A stretch of 64,000 nucleotides of DNA, taken from the NCBI GenBank assembly GCA_015501585.1, contig JADNRY010000133.1, positions 62,001-126,000 of the forward strand. Direction: 5' to 3'. The first letter of the stretch is position 1; each line of letters starts with the position of its first letter. A program made the position numbers and the translations under genes. Below, one piece after another: positions 12,440 through 23,111 of the stretch. The notes under the pieces are model-generated. The model saw nothing but the letters and a program-made list of their open reading frames with translations. It was not told the origin of the DNA and ran no database searches. Source of the DNA: Rhodocollybia butyracea (Eukaryota; Basidiomycota; Agaricomycetes; Agaricales; Omphalotaceae).

Positions 12440-13290
12440 CTTTTTCTTACTCTCTTGCAATTGTTCACTTACTTTGCCATTGCGGAACTTAGCGCAGAGG
12501 CACCAGATGAAGGTGAGGGCGATGCCGAGGGTGAGTTTGGTGTGCGGAATTGGGGAGGCAAAGTTCAGGTGATGGAGGGGAGATTGTGCCAGGGTGCACC
12601 AAGCATAGACATGGGCGTAGGTGTAAGCATAGACATTGACTTCCATAAGTTTGCCTCTGGCTCTGAGAAATAAACGTTAAACACCTTCCCCATTTCTCCA
12701 ACAGGAATATCGACGCTAAGGAGGAAAAGCGCATTGCTAAGGTAGTCGAACCAGAAGTGGTAGAGGCGCTTGTGACACCATCAAGGACCCACGCCTGCAA
12801 TTTTTTGGATGCACCCAAACCACATATGGTCACATCCTGGGGGACAATTGATAACCAAATGCATTGCAATATAGGTGCGCCAAGGATAATAGAGAGCATG
12901 TAGATGACGAGGAGATATCATGCTGATGAGTTCATGGATGTGGTTTCAAGGGAGAGATGTAATACTAATAGGTTGTAGACGTAGCCATAGAACTTAGGAT
13001 GGGGCGACGGAGACGGCAGTTGTTGAGTGGGCTGAAGGGAAGCCATATTTGAGGCGATGATTTCCTAAGGCTGATGAGGGTTGTTGATACTAGTATCAGT
13101 GTGAAGCGATGTAAAGAAGGCATCAGAAAGAATGTAAATCCAAGAAAATGAGACGCAAGAACCAAGATATATATATGAGGGTCAAAATCAAAGTGTAGGA
13201 GGATGTGGAGAAGACCGGACAAGAGAACTAAGGAGAGAAATGAAACTGGAAGAAATGAAACTGGAGAAATGTTCACCTGCATAAAGTATT
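12440..13290 (-). pseudogene. PAP2 phosphatase gene remnant 1
   Basis: This is a decayed copy of the middle of the PAP2 gene at 58.6-61.5 kb. On the minus strand I can read LGASKKLQAWV (intact copy: FGASNKLQAWV) near 12790-12825, a match to the HSTNA-containing region near 13015-13070, and the intron edge with TTTCCTAAGGCTGATGAG near 13060-13077. Stops and frame breaks are frequent, and the region with the third catalytic motif is not readable. Clearly non-functional. Confidence 0.75.
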
Positions 13291-14210
13291 CATTCTAACC
13301 AGCAGTTCCTCGGTTCAATCAGTAGCTGCCCATACTAGCTAGGTGTAGTTATTGAGGAACTTGGAGTTGGAGCTCTGGAGTTTGCCATTGATTTGCATGT
13401 AAAGGATCCCGCGGTGGTCAGCGTTTCGAGATGAGTGAGCGGGCGCCAAAAGTTGTTCAGCTGCGGCATGTGACTCTAGCAGCTTTCTGCCATCTATGTG
13501 ACTGTCAAACCAAATGGCTCTCAAGCAAATTCCACTGAGCTACACGGTATAAGAACCCGCCATTTGTAGTCCTTGCTTGACACTTCACCTGCTGATCCTG
13601 TTCGATGTCTGGAATTCCTCTCCCGACACTCTAGTTTCACCGTCCGACCCCAATCCTACAGCGTTTAGGAAAGCATCAATGGAGTACCGTTGCCGCAGCC
13701 TCATCAAGTACCAAAGCCTCACCAAATCTTATGGTCAAGACTCACAGAGCTTAGTTAGGTGAAGTCAAAGCCAAGATCTACACAAAACGTACGTCAAAGT
13801 CCATTTGTGTGCTGCGCCATTTAGCTTCCATGTATTCTTACTAGTGCACCCCCAGATCCTTTCACTTGTTATGCCCTTCGCGTCTTCAGCTCAACTATTG
13901 TAATCTGTACATACTTCATTTGGGAGGTGTTCATCTTCGGTACCTTGTTCTGCGCCTCTTCCTTCTGCCCAGAGTAGCGTCTTGGTAGGCCCTGAAATCA
14001 CCAGGAAACTCACTAACATAGTGATATTTGAATCTCAATGTAATTTCTTGATAGCACAGAGTGCAAGGCCTCTACAGCCCACATAATACGGTGACTATCT
14101 TGCCCTAACAATATAAAAACTATTTGACATTTTACAGAAGGCGTTCTTTCTCGAATGTGTGGACCACATTTAGCATTCAGAAATTCTGTCCTGTAGCATG
14201 CAGCTCCGGT
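13260..14210. repeat. Dispersed repeat tail, copy 1, ending in a hydrophobin promoter remnant
   Basis: The block has recognisable pieces in the same order in the tails at 19.68-20.34 kb and 25.62-26.95 kb. Shared landmarks are the segment after GTTCACCTGCA, AAGAACCCGCCA, and GTACCTTGTTCTG. Its right end matches the hydrophobin 5' region: CTGTAGCATGCAGCTCC occurs here near 14190 and at the hydrophobin start (26954), but here the frame dies at once. It is a segmental-duplication footprint with no gene of its own that I recognise. Confidence 0.7.
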
Positions 14211-14851
14211 AATTGGTGCAGTGGGGTCTCACAGCTGTGAGGCTTGTACAACTTTGGGATAAGTGAATACTAATTCTATACTACTTGGCCTTTGTACCAA
14301 GCCTTATATACTACAGTACGGGTACTCTACAAAATATCTACCAACTCTGTAAGTATTAGTAAGGAAATACAGAGTGTAATAATTACTGATACCAGATCTG
14401 GAGTTGTGTATTTTGGTGTCAAAGCATCACATCACAACACAGCTTAGTACCAAGGTTTGAAACAGTAATATGCAGATTAACCAAAGATTAACATCAGGGA
14501 CATATATTAAAAGGGGTAATGACCTCATCACCATCCAACCTAAAAATAGTTAGGATTGACATAATATGACATTATCCCACAGCAAATATGTTGCCCATAC
14601 TTGCAACCTGTACAGATCCGTGGGAAACAGATACCGTGATCCCCAAGTATTCTCATGCTCGTACTTGCAAGTACTTGCTGGCGATCCGGACTCGTGGACA
14701 TCTTTAAGCCAAGTGAAGGCTCTAAATTTCTTACTAGCTATAAAATATGGCTGGCAGGGGTACGCTTTGACCTCGTAGGAACATTAAATCAGAACCTAAT
14801 TCTAGGTTCCAATTGTTTACGTACTTATTGTCTTTGTTTGCTTTTGCCACC

Positions 14852-16202
14852 ATGTCCTCTCATCTTGTTGAAATGGATGCAATCTCCCATGTGGCAAAAG
14901 ATATTTACTGGAGACTGAGTCGCCTTAATCCTCCTGGCGAAGATGCTTCTCCTACAACCAAAAATGCATTCATGACCATGCTAACCACAGTGGCACAGGC
15001 GGCCGGGCAGACTCTTGATAAAGCGGTTGGGTTAAGTTATCTGGTTACAAACGGTGAGGGAGATCCACCCAATCTGGGTTTAACAGCACGAGAATGGCGT
15101 AAGTTTTGTTTTTTTCCTTTGATTTCTTAGCTAACAACGCTCAGATGATCTGGGGCAGGAACCACAATCCGATGAAGAGGATGTCAAATTGGATGAAGAA
15201 AAAACCATTCAAGTGGATGGATCGTTGCAACCGGACTTCGAAAATGAATTAGAGCGTGTTTTTGAAAAAACTGAAGAGGTTTCCTCCCGATACACCCTCG
15301 ACAATTTCCTCAAAATGGTCTTACATGGTGGGCATTCTGGCCGAGTGGCAGAGGAAGAAAGGGAGGCGTATCATCGAATGATGATTGGGTATCGGCATTA
15401 TTCTCGACTTGAGATTGTGCGTGCTTTTTGGTTTTTTCTGTGTGATTTCCAACAGTATTTTTAGTCAGCCTACTTTGAAAAATACAATGTCGCCTACTCT
15501 TCAGTCTCTTTTATAACCACTGATGTTCTGGAGATTGCGGAGATCACAGACCCTTTTACTCGACTGAGAAGAAGGGAAACTCTCATCTTCAGAGGCCCAT
15601 CGGAAGATGCCGTTGCATCCTATCTTTTGGCAGTAATTTGAAACATCGAGGGTTTTAAGGCATATGACGACTGGATGAATCTTTCCTATGATTCTCGGCA
15701 GGAGTTTATAACCTCTTTTGCTCGCTCGCTTTTACCTCAGGATTTCAACTGTCTAGACAGTCTCAATATCCCTCAGAAAGAGAAGAAGAAGCGGTATACA
15801 GCATTAATCAAGCCCACACGCACGAAGCACTGCAAAATGATGGAACAGCGCAAGCGCTTCCAAGATCTGTACTTTCGGGTAAGGTTCTTGTAGGAATTCC
15901 CTAATTTATATTTATATCCTTCATAGTTTGGGCCAATCGTTCTGGTCGACCCAACATTTATGAAAATGGGTACCAAACAATATCCTCGCATGTGCCCATC
16001 GACCCTTGCTGTATTCAAGGAGGTAATTAAGCATGTAGATGGCCCTGATCCTGCGAAAATGAGATACAACGAGGATCGAAGATTTGTTACACAGGTGTTG
16101 CGGGTGCTAGGGGGAAGCAATATCTCCAATTACGTCTCGAATTTCCTGATGGAAAAGTGCTTCTGGGCATGGGATGAGGAATCGGAGGAAGAGGAAGAAT
16201 GA
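14852..16202 (+). CDS. Protein of unknown function, four exons, one in-frame TGA
   Basis: I do not recognise the family. Start ATG 14852 has a strong context (GCCACCATG). Exons are 14852-15098, 15145-15416, 15465-15878 and 15927-16202. All three introns are GT-AG and keep frame, and the lengths sum to 402 codons plus stop. The protein is hydrophilic, without signal peptide or membrane segments. It has an acidic N-terminal third (EPQSDEEDVKLDEE), a basic patch (QKEKKKRYTALIKPTRTK) and an acidic tail (WDEESEEEEE). A TGA at 15639-15641 (codon 232) interrupts exon 3, and the frame continues with the same composition on both sides. The only GT-AG pair that would remove it is 18 nt long, too short for an intron. 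It is either a recent pseudogene or a base error. Confidence 0.65.
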
Positions 16203-16570
16203 GGTATGTTTTATCTTGCTTGGCGAGTTTCGTGTTTTGAGTTCTAGTTGATACAGGAGTGTCCATGTGACAATTGAAGGACTTTGCTTTATTGATGCGT
16301 TTGAACGTGATTGTAGACTCACTCTGGATGGCTTGTTGGGAATCCGTCATCACTGTGTGCATAACCGTACTTCGATATTTGGTCAATTGAATCTTGATAT
16401 CAGAATCTTGCTGATCATCGAACGCTCAGGCTCAAACAGTCAATATAGACTTGTTGCCCGCCACCTATTTGACATTAGGATCGGAACAGTTTTTCAGTTC
16501 CGACTGTAATGACGACATAACTAAGCCAAATATTATCGCGTTATTACTTATCTCTTTAAAGCCTCTAAAC

Positions 16571-16663
16571 AGGTTCCTAGTATTAGCTAGTACACGTACC
16601 TGTCATATAGATATTGAGAGTAATAACTGCATAAAAGTTAGGTTTGACTCCCAGTTGACATGG
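16571..16663 (+). pseudogene. Degenerate tRNA-Asp copy
   Basis: The order of tRNA-Asp parts is kept (CTAGTACACG, CCTGTCAT, intron-like spacer, GGTTTGACTCCCAG), but both acceptor arms are badly mutated. It lies directly before the well-preserved copy at 16712. Confidence 0.6.
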
Positions 16664-16711
16664 AGCTGCTTGTATCCTCCCAACTGGCCTTCTTTTCACT
16701 GATAAGTTATG

Positions 16712-16809
16712 TCCCTGGTAGTATATCGGCTAGTACACGCGCCTGTCATCGTATGTCGGCAATTGATTTGTGTGCGCGCGAAAGCTGGGTTCGACTCCCA
16801 GCCAGGGAG
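16712..16809 (+). tRNA. tRNA-Asp (GTC), intron-containing
   Basis: The sequence folds as a complete tRNA. The acceptor arm TCCCTGG pairs with CCAGGGA, and the D arm starts GTATATCGGCTAGTAC. The anticodon stem CGCGC pairs with GCGCG around loop CTGTCA^C with anticodon GTC, and the T arm is CTGGGTTCGACTCCCAG. A 26-nt intron sits between positions 37 and 38, the standard nuclear site, leaving 72 nt. It is the only copy of at least nine in this window in which all stems pair, so it is the best candidate for a working gene. Confidence 0.88.
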
Positions 16810-17339
16810 TTTATTGGTTCTGTTTGCCGTGTTGTTTTTGGACCATCCCACACTCTGATTGCCTTTCATCCACTTACCATATCTGAATGTCTAACCCCAG
16901 TAACAAACCTGCACGCACATATGGCCACTCGTACCCATTGCCGACGCCCTACGTGTCCTATCTTCCATCTCCCAACTCACGATACCCATCGCAGGCTACT
17001 TATGGTCATCGTTGTCAACTCCGAAGATCTAAGCCTATCGAGTACATACATGAATACATATGATAACTACGAATAACGAAAAAAAACCCTACTCATTCGA
17101 TTAATACAACTTGAGTTGTTTCCTACAAGTTGACTGACATTGCGTTGAAAAAACAAAAACAAGAGTAGACGAGACAGCTGCAAGATCTACACGCATGCAG
17201 CAGCGTAGGATACCACAAGAAAGGGGAACGATTCATCATCCACGGCACGACACTGAAGGAAAACTTGTCAATTCACATATAACACGGGTATAGTACACTC
17301 GTACACACCTCTCGTACACACCTCATACCCCTCATACCC

Positions 17340-19500
17340 CCATCCTCATAATCGACCACAGCCCTACTCAAACGACTGCAGGGTGAGCTCGATGGAGAGA
17401 ATAGCAATCCCCACATACACAGTTACTTTTGTCACTATGTGGGGAAACCGACGTTGGTTAGTTAGGTATATTTAACCGAGATGAGAGGAAAGATGAAGGA
17501 AAAACAGCGCGTAATGAACAACGTAATGAAATAACCCACGGAGCGAATGGTCCAAAAGCGAATGACCCAAAGGCAAGGGAAAAAAGGAAAGGAAGAAAAG
17601 GAAAGGAAGAAAAGACACTTACCATCTGCATCGTCACGTCTCTCCTGCCTGACCCCGCGTCCCTCATGCTTCTCCTCACCCGGAATCACAACTGTCAGTT
17701 TTTCCTTTTCCAGCGACTCCATTTGTCATCTCGTTCTCGTTCTCTGGTTCTGGTTCTCCCCCCGCTATGATGTCGATTTCGATTTGTATATCTGTTTCTT
17801 CCGACGCTTCAAGCGGAAATGCTTCAGGCGCTCCCTCCCCAGACTCCCCCCGATCCTCAACGTTGCAACGAACTCGGAGAACGAACTCGGTAAATCAATA
17901 ACGGACGGAACCGGACACATGACACTTCCTTCCTCCTCCTCATCCGTCACTCCCCGGATATCCATACACCTCACCCACGAAAAACCGATCTTTCACATTC
18001 CCCTCCGCACCACCAGCCCATCCCTCAGGTCGACCCACTCCGCCCCTACTAACAGTGGGCGACAGCAAATTCGGCACGCCGCCCGTATACTCTATCGCAG
18101 GCAAATGAAACTTCTTATTCGGCATCCCCAACGACCCAATTTTCCCCTCTCCTCTATCCCCATGCCCCATGCCCAATCTAACCATGCTTTCAGCGTCCAG
18201 AGCGCATACGCAACGGTGCGAAAGATGAGGGGAGGGTCATGCCGAGAAGAAACGTTGCAGAGAGGCGCCAGACAAAGATGCTTTGAGGAGGGCGTTGGAG
18301 GTGGGGAGCGGGAGGGAGGAGGAGGAGGCGTGCACGACCCAGTTGCCGGAGGGAAGGACGTGCCAGGTGCGCCGAGCACCAGCACTACAGGCGTAGACGT
18401 AGACAAGCCCGCTTGAACAAGGCTCCCATACACGCCAGCGCCTATTGCAAACCGATCTTTCACATTCCCCTCCGCACCGCCGCCCTACCCTCAAGTCGAC
18501 CCACTCCGCCCCTACTAACAGTGGGCGACAGCAAATTCGGCACGCCCAAGGCACGCCGCCTCTTTACTCAACACCCACGCCCAATCTAACCATGCTTTCA
18601 GCGTGTAGAGCGCATGCGCAATGGCGCGCAAGATGGGAGGAGTGTTGACGTTCAGCAGAGGCGCCAAACAAAGATGAGGGTGGTGCTTTGAGGAGGGCGA
18701 TGCAGGTGGCGAGCGGGAGGGAATAGGGAGGAGGAGGAGAGGTGCACGACCCAGTTGCGGGAGGAAAGGACACACTACGTGGTGCCGAGCATCTGCATTA
18801 TCACTACAAGCGTAGACGTAGACAAGCCCGCAAAAAAAAAAAAACCCTTCCCCATATCACAACAACACGTTCCCGTACACCACAACGCCTATCGCCACCA
18901 CGTCCTCAAAACACGGGCAATCGTCTATCGGCTGCAGATGCTGGTTGATGATGAGAAGAAATATCGACGTCAGGAGGAACGGCGGCAAAAAGCAGGGACT
19001 GGACGAGTTGCACTGCAAGGCTTGTCAAGGTAGAGGCACTCATGCGCATGACGCAGGACGCACTCGACGACTTGCATGTGCAAATCGTTGGATGCGCCAA
19101 ACCCTCGTATGGTCAATCCAAGTTCTTGTACATGATGCATGATGAGGGAGAGTGGGTTGGATATGGAAGGGATGTCAGTGTGCTGGATGTGGTACTGACG
19201 GTGCTATATGAGAATAAATGGGATTTGTTGAGCGAATTGAAGTGAAGGGAAGCCGTATTCGAGCTGAGGATTCCCTTTGGGCTGACAATAAGGGTGTAAA
19301 GCGGTGCACAGCACGCGTCACAAGAATTCAACTCCGAGAAAATCAGACAACAGAGATGCAAGAAGTTAGAACAATGAGCAAAGATACGGGAGTGATGAGC
19401 GAAAACAGAGCTAAGCCTGCTGATTGCGGTTGCATAATGGCGATGGAGAGGGCATTGGTTAAGGCTGTATTCGAGGTGGTGGTTTCCCATGGCTGACTAG
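17340..19500 (-). pseudogene. PAP2 phosphatase gene remnant 2, with internal duplication
   Basis: A nearly full-length but ruined copy of the PAP2 gene at 58.6-61.5 kb, in the same orientation and likewise downstream of tRNA-Asp. The C-terminal exon is visible at about 17370-17440 (GGTGAGCTCGATGGAGAG, as at 58651-58668). The middle of exon 2 follows at 17620-18420, then the N-terminal part of that exon at 18890-19490, ending in GGTGGTGGTTTCCCATGGCTGA against the old splice site. Many stops and frame breaks. Part of it is duplicated in tandem (17990-18830). The long open frames on either strand here are products of its biased composition. Confidence 0.75.
17990..18830. repeat. Tandem duplication inside PAP2 remnant 2
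   Basis: Two units of about 400 bp (about 17990-18410 and 18455-18830) share long stretches, for example CCTACTAACAGTGGGCGACA near 18041 and again near 18511. They also share the downstream GCCAAACAAAGATG/GCCAGACAAAGATG, GGAGGGAGGAGG-type and TGCACGACCCAGTTGC blocks. The intact PAP2 gene has one copy. Confidence 0.7.
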
Positions 19501-19679
19501 AGAATGCATAGTTCGTAAAACACGTCAAAAAGCCCGGGAAATGGACCAAGACAGAGGTCAAAACCGAACCAGCAAAGCCCACTGGTTGCATAACAGCAAA
19601 CAAGACGCTCGCATCGTGATCCAGCGCGTGAAAAGTGGGGCAGAAGGTTGGGAATACTGGATAAGAGAACAAAAGAAAT

Positions 19680-20340
19680 GAAAACTGAAGAAATGTTATG
19701 TTCAACATTTGAATACTCACCTGTGGGTCATAAAAAGTAATCATTCTATAGTATTCATCGATTCGATGCGATCAGGTAACTGCCTAGACAGCCAGTTAGG
19801 TATAGTCATATCGCAGATTGGAGTTGGAGCTCGAGCTCTGGAGCCTTCTGGAGCTTGCCATCGATTTGCGTGTAAAGGTCCCGGGATGAACGTGTCGAGA
19901 TGACAATGAGTGGGCGTCAAATTTGTATACTTTGGCATGTGACTCCAGCGGCTTTCTGCCATCCACTACTACTACTAGGACCAAACTAGAACCAAATCGT
20001 TCAAGCACTGAGCTACACCGCACGATCAGATAAGAACCCGCTATTTGTAGTCCTTACCAGACGCTTCACCCACTGATCATGTTCGATGTCTGGGATTTCT
20101 CTCCCGACGTTCCAATTTCGACGAATCCCACTGTTACCTACAGCGTTTAGGACAATATTCTCACTAAAGAAAGGAATGCCGTAGCCGCAGCCTAATCAAG
20201 TACCAAAACCATTCGCCCAAACCTTAGGATCAACACTTACAGAGCTTAGTTAGAGGTAGTGGAAGTCACTAGTCAAGCCAAGATCTACACGAAACATACT
20301 CATCTAGGATGATCTAGCGGTGGCCAAGGTTGATTTGCCT
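19680..20340. repeat. Dispersed repeat tail, copy 2
   Basis: This block follows PAP2 remnant 2 as the others follow their remnants. It shares TTGCCATCGATTTGCGTGTA (near 19855) with the copy at 25.7 kb, plus TAAGAACCCGC and TGTTCGATGTC further on. No coding capacity that I can support. Confidence 0.7.
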
Positions 20341-20760
20341 CGTCCTTTCCCATTCATTTCCCATGGACAGAGGGATTGACATCGCACAAACAGCAGAGTA
20401 GAACAGATGTTCAGATGAGATATCACCGGTGGCAAACCGGTGGTACATAATTCACCAATAAGTAATTCACCTGATTTTCTTTATCACACACAATGTCAGA
20501 ATTTTACCAAACTTGAATGACCTGAGGCCATTTTTGCTGGGGATCATGAGTCTTGAATCTTGGGCTTAAATAAGCCGCACTATGGTTTTTACAGTGGATT
20601 CATCCTTTCAAAATCCACTTCACTCAAATTTCACTTATCCGTGAAATTATCAAGAAATTTTGCAATTTTGAAAAAATGATAATACATCAACATAGTGAAC
20701 CACTGTCATGAGGAGTATCAAAACATATCCATTGGTGTCAGTGGTCACATCCTTCACAAT

Positions 20761-22161
20761 CTACACCTTGATTTCTATCCTGCCTGTCGTTGTGACTGGT
20801 TTCGTAAAAATTTCAAGGGCTTCATGTACGAGTTCTACAGAGAGGAATAATTGTTGAATAATTGATTATTTGATGGCCATAGATATACTAGAACCAGGGA
20901 ATAGCTCACCAATGAAGATGGAAGTGCCAGGTTCAAATGAAGCATTGAAGACAGATAACCCATAAATTGGGCCGCGGTACTTTGAGGTATCAGCATGGTA
21001 ATGAAAACAACGATGACCCACTGAACTTACTTGATAAAACTTCAAGTAATCGGGTTCATCAAGAATGCTTCAATGCCTTGTGCAGTAAAGTTATCTTTAT
21101 ATATCGTCTGGAAGACAATTGGATTCTTCCCATCAGGTCCCAGCATGTTGATGTTGTCCTTGTATTCAATGTGGTCTGAAGATACCCAGGTAAATATGTT
21201 TCATCGTAATTCGTGAATGATGCAAAACATACAAACATGGGTGATATCGCTTATGTCGGAATCCGATGTCAATGGACGGTGGAACTGGTATACTGATGCT
21301 GGAGTAGTCCACAGCGTGAAGAGCGTCTGGAATACGGAGGTGGAGCCTGAATGTAACACTACCAAAGTAACATTGTTTGAGTTGATGTGACGGTAGGCAT
21401 ACACATTCAGAGTCCAGTTTGCGCCGTTGACCCTGTAAACTTGACTGTAGATTGTTCAACATTTGACAATGCAAACAAACAGAAAACATTTAGTACTTGA
21501 CGAAGCCCTTGGTGCCAAATGGTGGAGTGAGTTGTTGCTCACTGTAACTGGTAAAGAAAATAAGAACAGATGTGACAGATCCGTTGCCAGTGGAGCAACA
21601 TACGGCGTGTGCCCGTGTCCATGCGCAGAGGGCTTGAAGTCACTATCCGCATTGAGGAATAACAATCTCGTTTCAAAGGCCTTCAAAGAGGGACACAAGT
21701 CAAACAACCTACCTGGTGATCTCGACTGCCTTGGGAAAGTCAGTAACCATGTACTGGGACCTATACACAAATATTCAGATGAGAAATGCTCATGAAACAT
21801 ACGGTAAACTAGAGCCTTGCAATTTTGGGCTGCCCGTGACTGCTTCCATGAAGGCATTGCGCGAGCTTGCATTTTTCATGACAGATCTCACAATGGCGTT
21901 GTACGAGGCATCCAACTTTGTGCCATCCTTGAAAGCCTTTACGAGTGTGGCAACATAGTACAAATTGCTCTCCTCGGTCTCTCCGTTGTCACCACTGATG
22001 AAATAGTTAGTATGAGTATAAGACATTGTAAGGAGCAACGACGTACGCAGGGACTGTAACTTTGGTGTCACTGGGGAATTTGAAAATGAGCAAACTTGAA
22101 TGGTGCAGTGACACCCGCAGGGAACGCACGAGAATGGCAGGTCGGTATTTGAAGCAGACAT
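20761..22161 (-). CDS. Unrecognised ten-exon protein, paralogue of 40152-41372
   Basis: I do not recognise the family. ATG at 22161 (MSASNTDLPFS). Exons on the minus strand: 22161-22130, 22070-22047, 21994-21803, 21760-21713, 21666-21604, 21547-21497, 21444-21233, 21175-21031, 20979-20910 and 20834-20761, all GT-AG, giving about 304 codons. No signal peptide or membrane helix, so probably cytosolic. Visible blocks are PPFGTKGF, NVYAYRHINSNNVTLVV and INMLGPDGKNP. Each has a counterpart in the paralogue (KPGTKGF, DTYAYRHANSDDVTVIV, IYMMGPDGKNP), which argues that the exon model is real. One single-base gap in exon 8 (near 21060) breaks the frame. Just downstream of it the expected stretch EPDYLKFYQ is readable in another frame. 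Confidence 0.6.
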
Positions 22162-22269
22162 TTGAAATGAACTTGAAGTGAAGAGAAGGAAGGAAGACAC
22201 TGAAGAGTAGGAGAGCAAGAGGTGGATTTTAAGTAAAGTTCTTGGCAGCACTTTAATACCGCAGAGTTT

Positions 22270-23100
22270 GGGTACTTCATCACTACTATCACTATTTATA
22301 TTTACTAGACTGTTATGAGATAATTGTGAAATAATCGCAGGCTCAATTCTCGCCCGTCAGTTCCATGTGTCAGAATCTAGGAATACATATTACCCACTGA
22401 ACCGAATAGGTAGACCTTAATTAAGGGCTGTGACCATGCTGTGAAGGCCTTAGGCACTTTTAGCCTTTTACAACTTTTCAATCCATTCTCTGGATCTTCA
22501 CAGGCTCTCGTTCATAGCTTTCATTGATAGATATCATCCTATTACAGTTATTTACACATACTATCAAACGTGCTCATATTAATAGCAATAGAGACACGAT
22601 CTGAATTGGTCCTGAGAAGCCATGCGAGATATTCAGGATTAATATTAAAATTTAAACAATACTTAACTTAATAATTGGCAAACACTACACTGCCGCTATT
22701 AATATGGTACCTTTGATGGTAAAATCGACGTAAGGGACGCAGACAACGACACAAATCCAAGGAGGTTTCTCGGGGCATTGTAATTCCTACACATGTCAGT
22801 AAAGCTGAAGGTTGATATGTTTCCCAAACACTTGTATTCGACTCTGCTTCTGAAAGCTGTGGAAACCTATCGGTGGATCAAGCCAGCACTGTATAAGTGG
22901 GCCAACCTGAGGGTCAAGACATTAAGGTTGATAATGTTCATACATTCAAGGGGAAGATAAAAAACAGTATTGGATGTTCAGGTGTTTAAAGACAAAGGCG
23001 AGTTTGGCATCCCTACGTGCAGAGGAAGCTTCTTTCAAGAACTCAGCATATGAGCAATGGGGCGGAGGACTACAAGAGGCACCAGAAGGAGCGAAAAAAG
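22270..23100. other. AT-rich intergenic stretch, no gene seen
   Basis: I see only short open frames and A/T-rich sequence. It separates the unknown gene from the left arm of the inverted duplication. Confidence 0.4.
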
Positions 23101-23111
23101 GGTCTACCACC

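Noticed and set aside
13480..13560. tRNA-like A-box (TAGCTCAGTGG on the minus strand), also at about 20010
   Set aside because: No pairing acceptor arms and no properly spaced B-box. It is part of the dispersed repeat tail.
15633..15650. An 18-nt GT-AG stretch that would splice out the TGA at 15639
   Set aside because: It is far shorter than the 46-48 nt introns of the same gene.
17547..18416. 289-codon frame on the plus strand
   Set aside because: It is antisense to a decayed PAP2 exon and open only because of composition.
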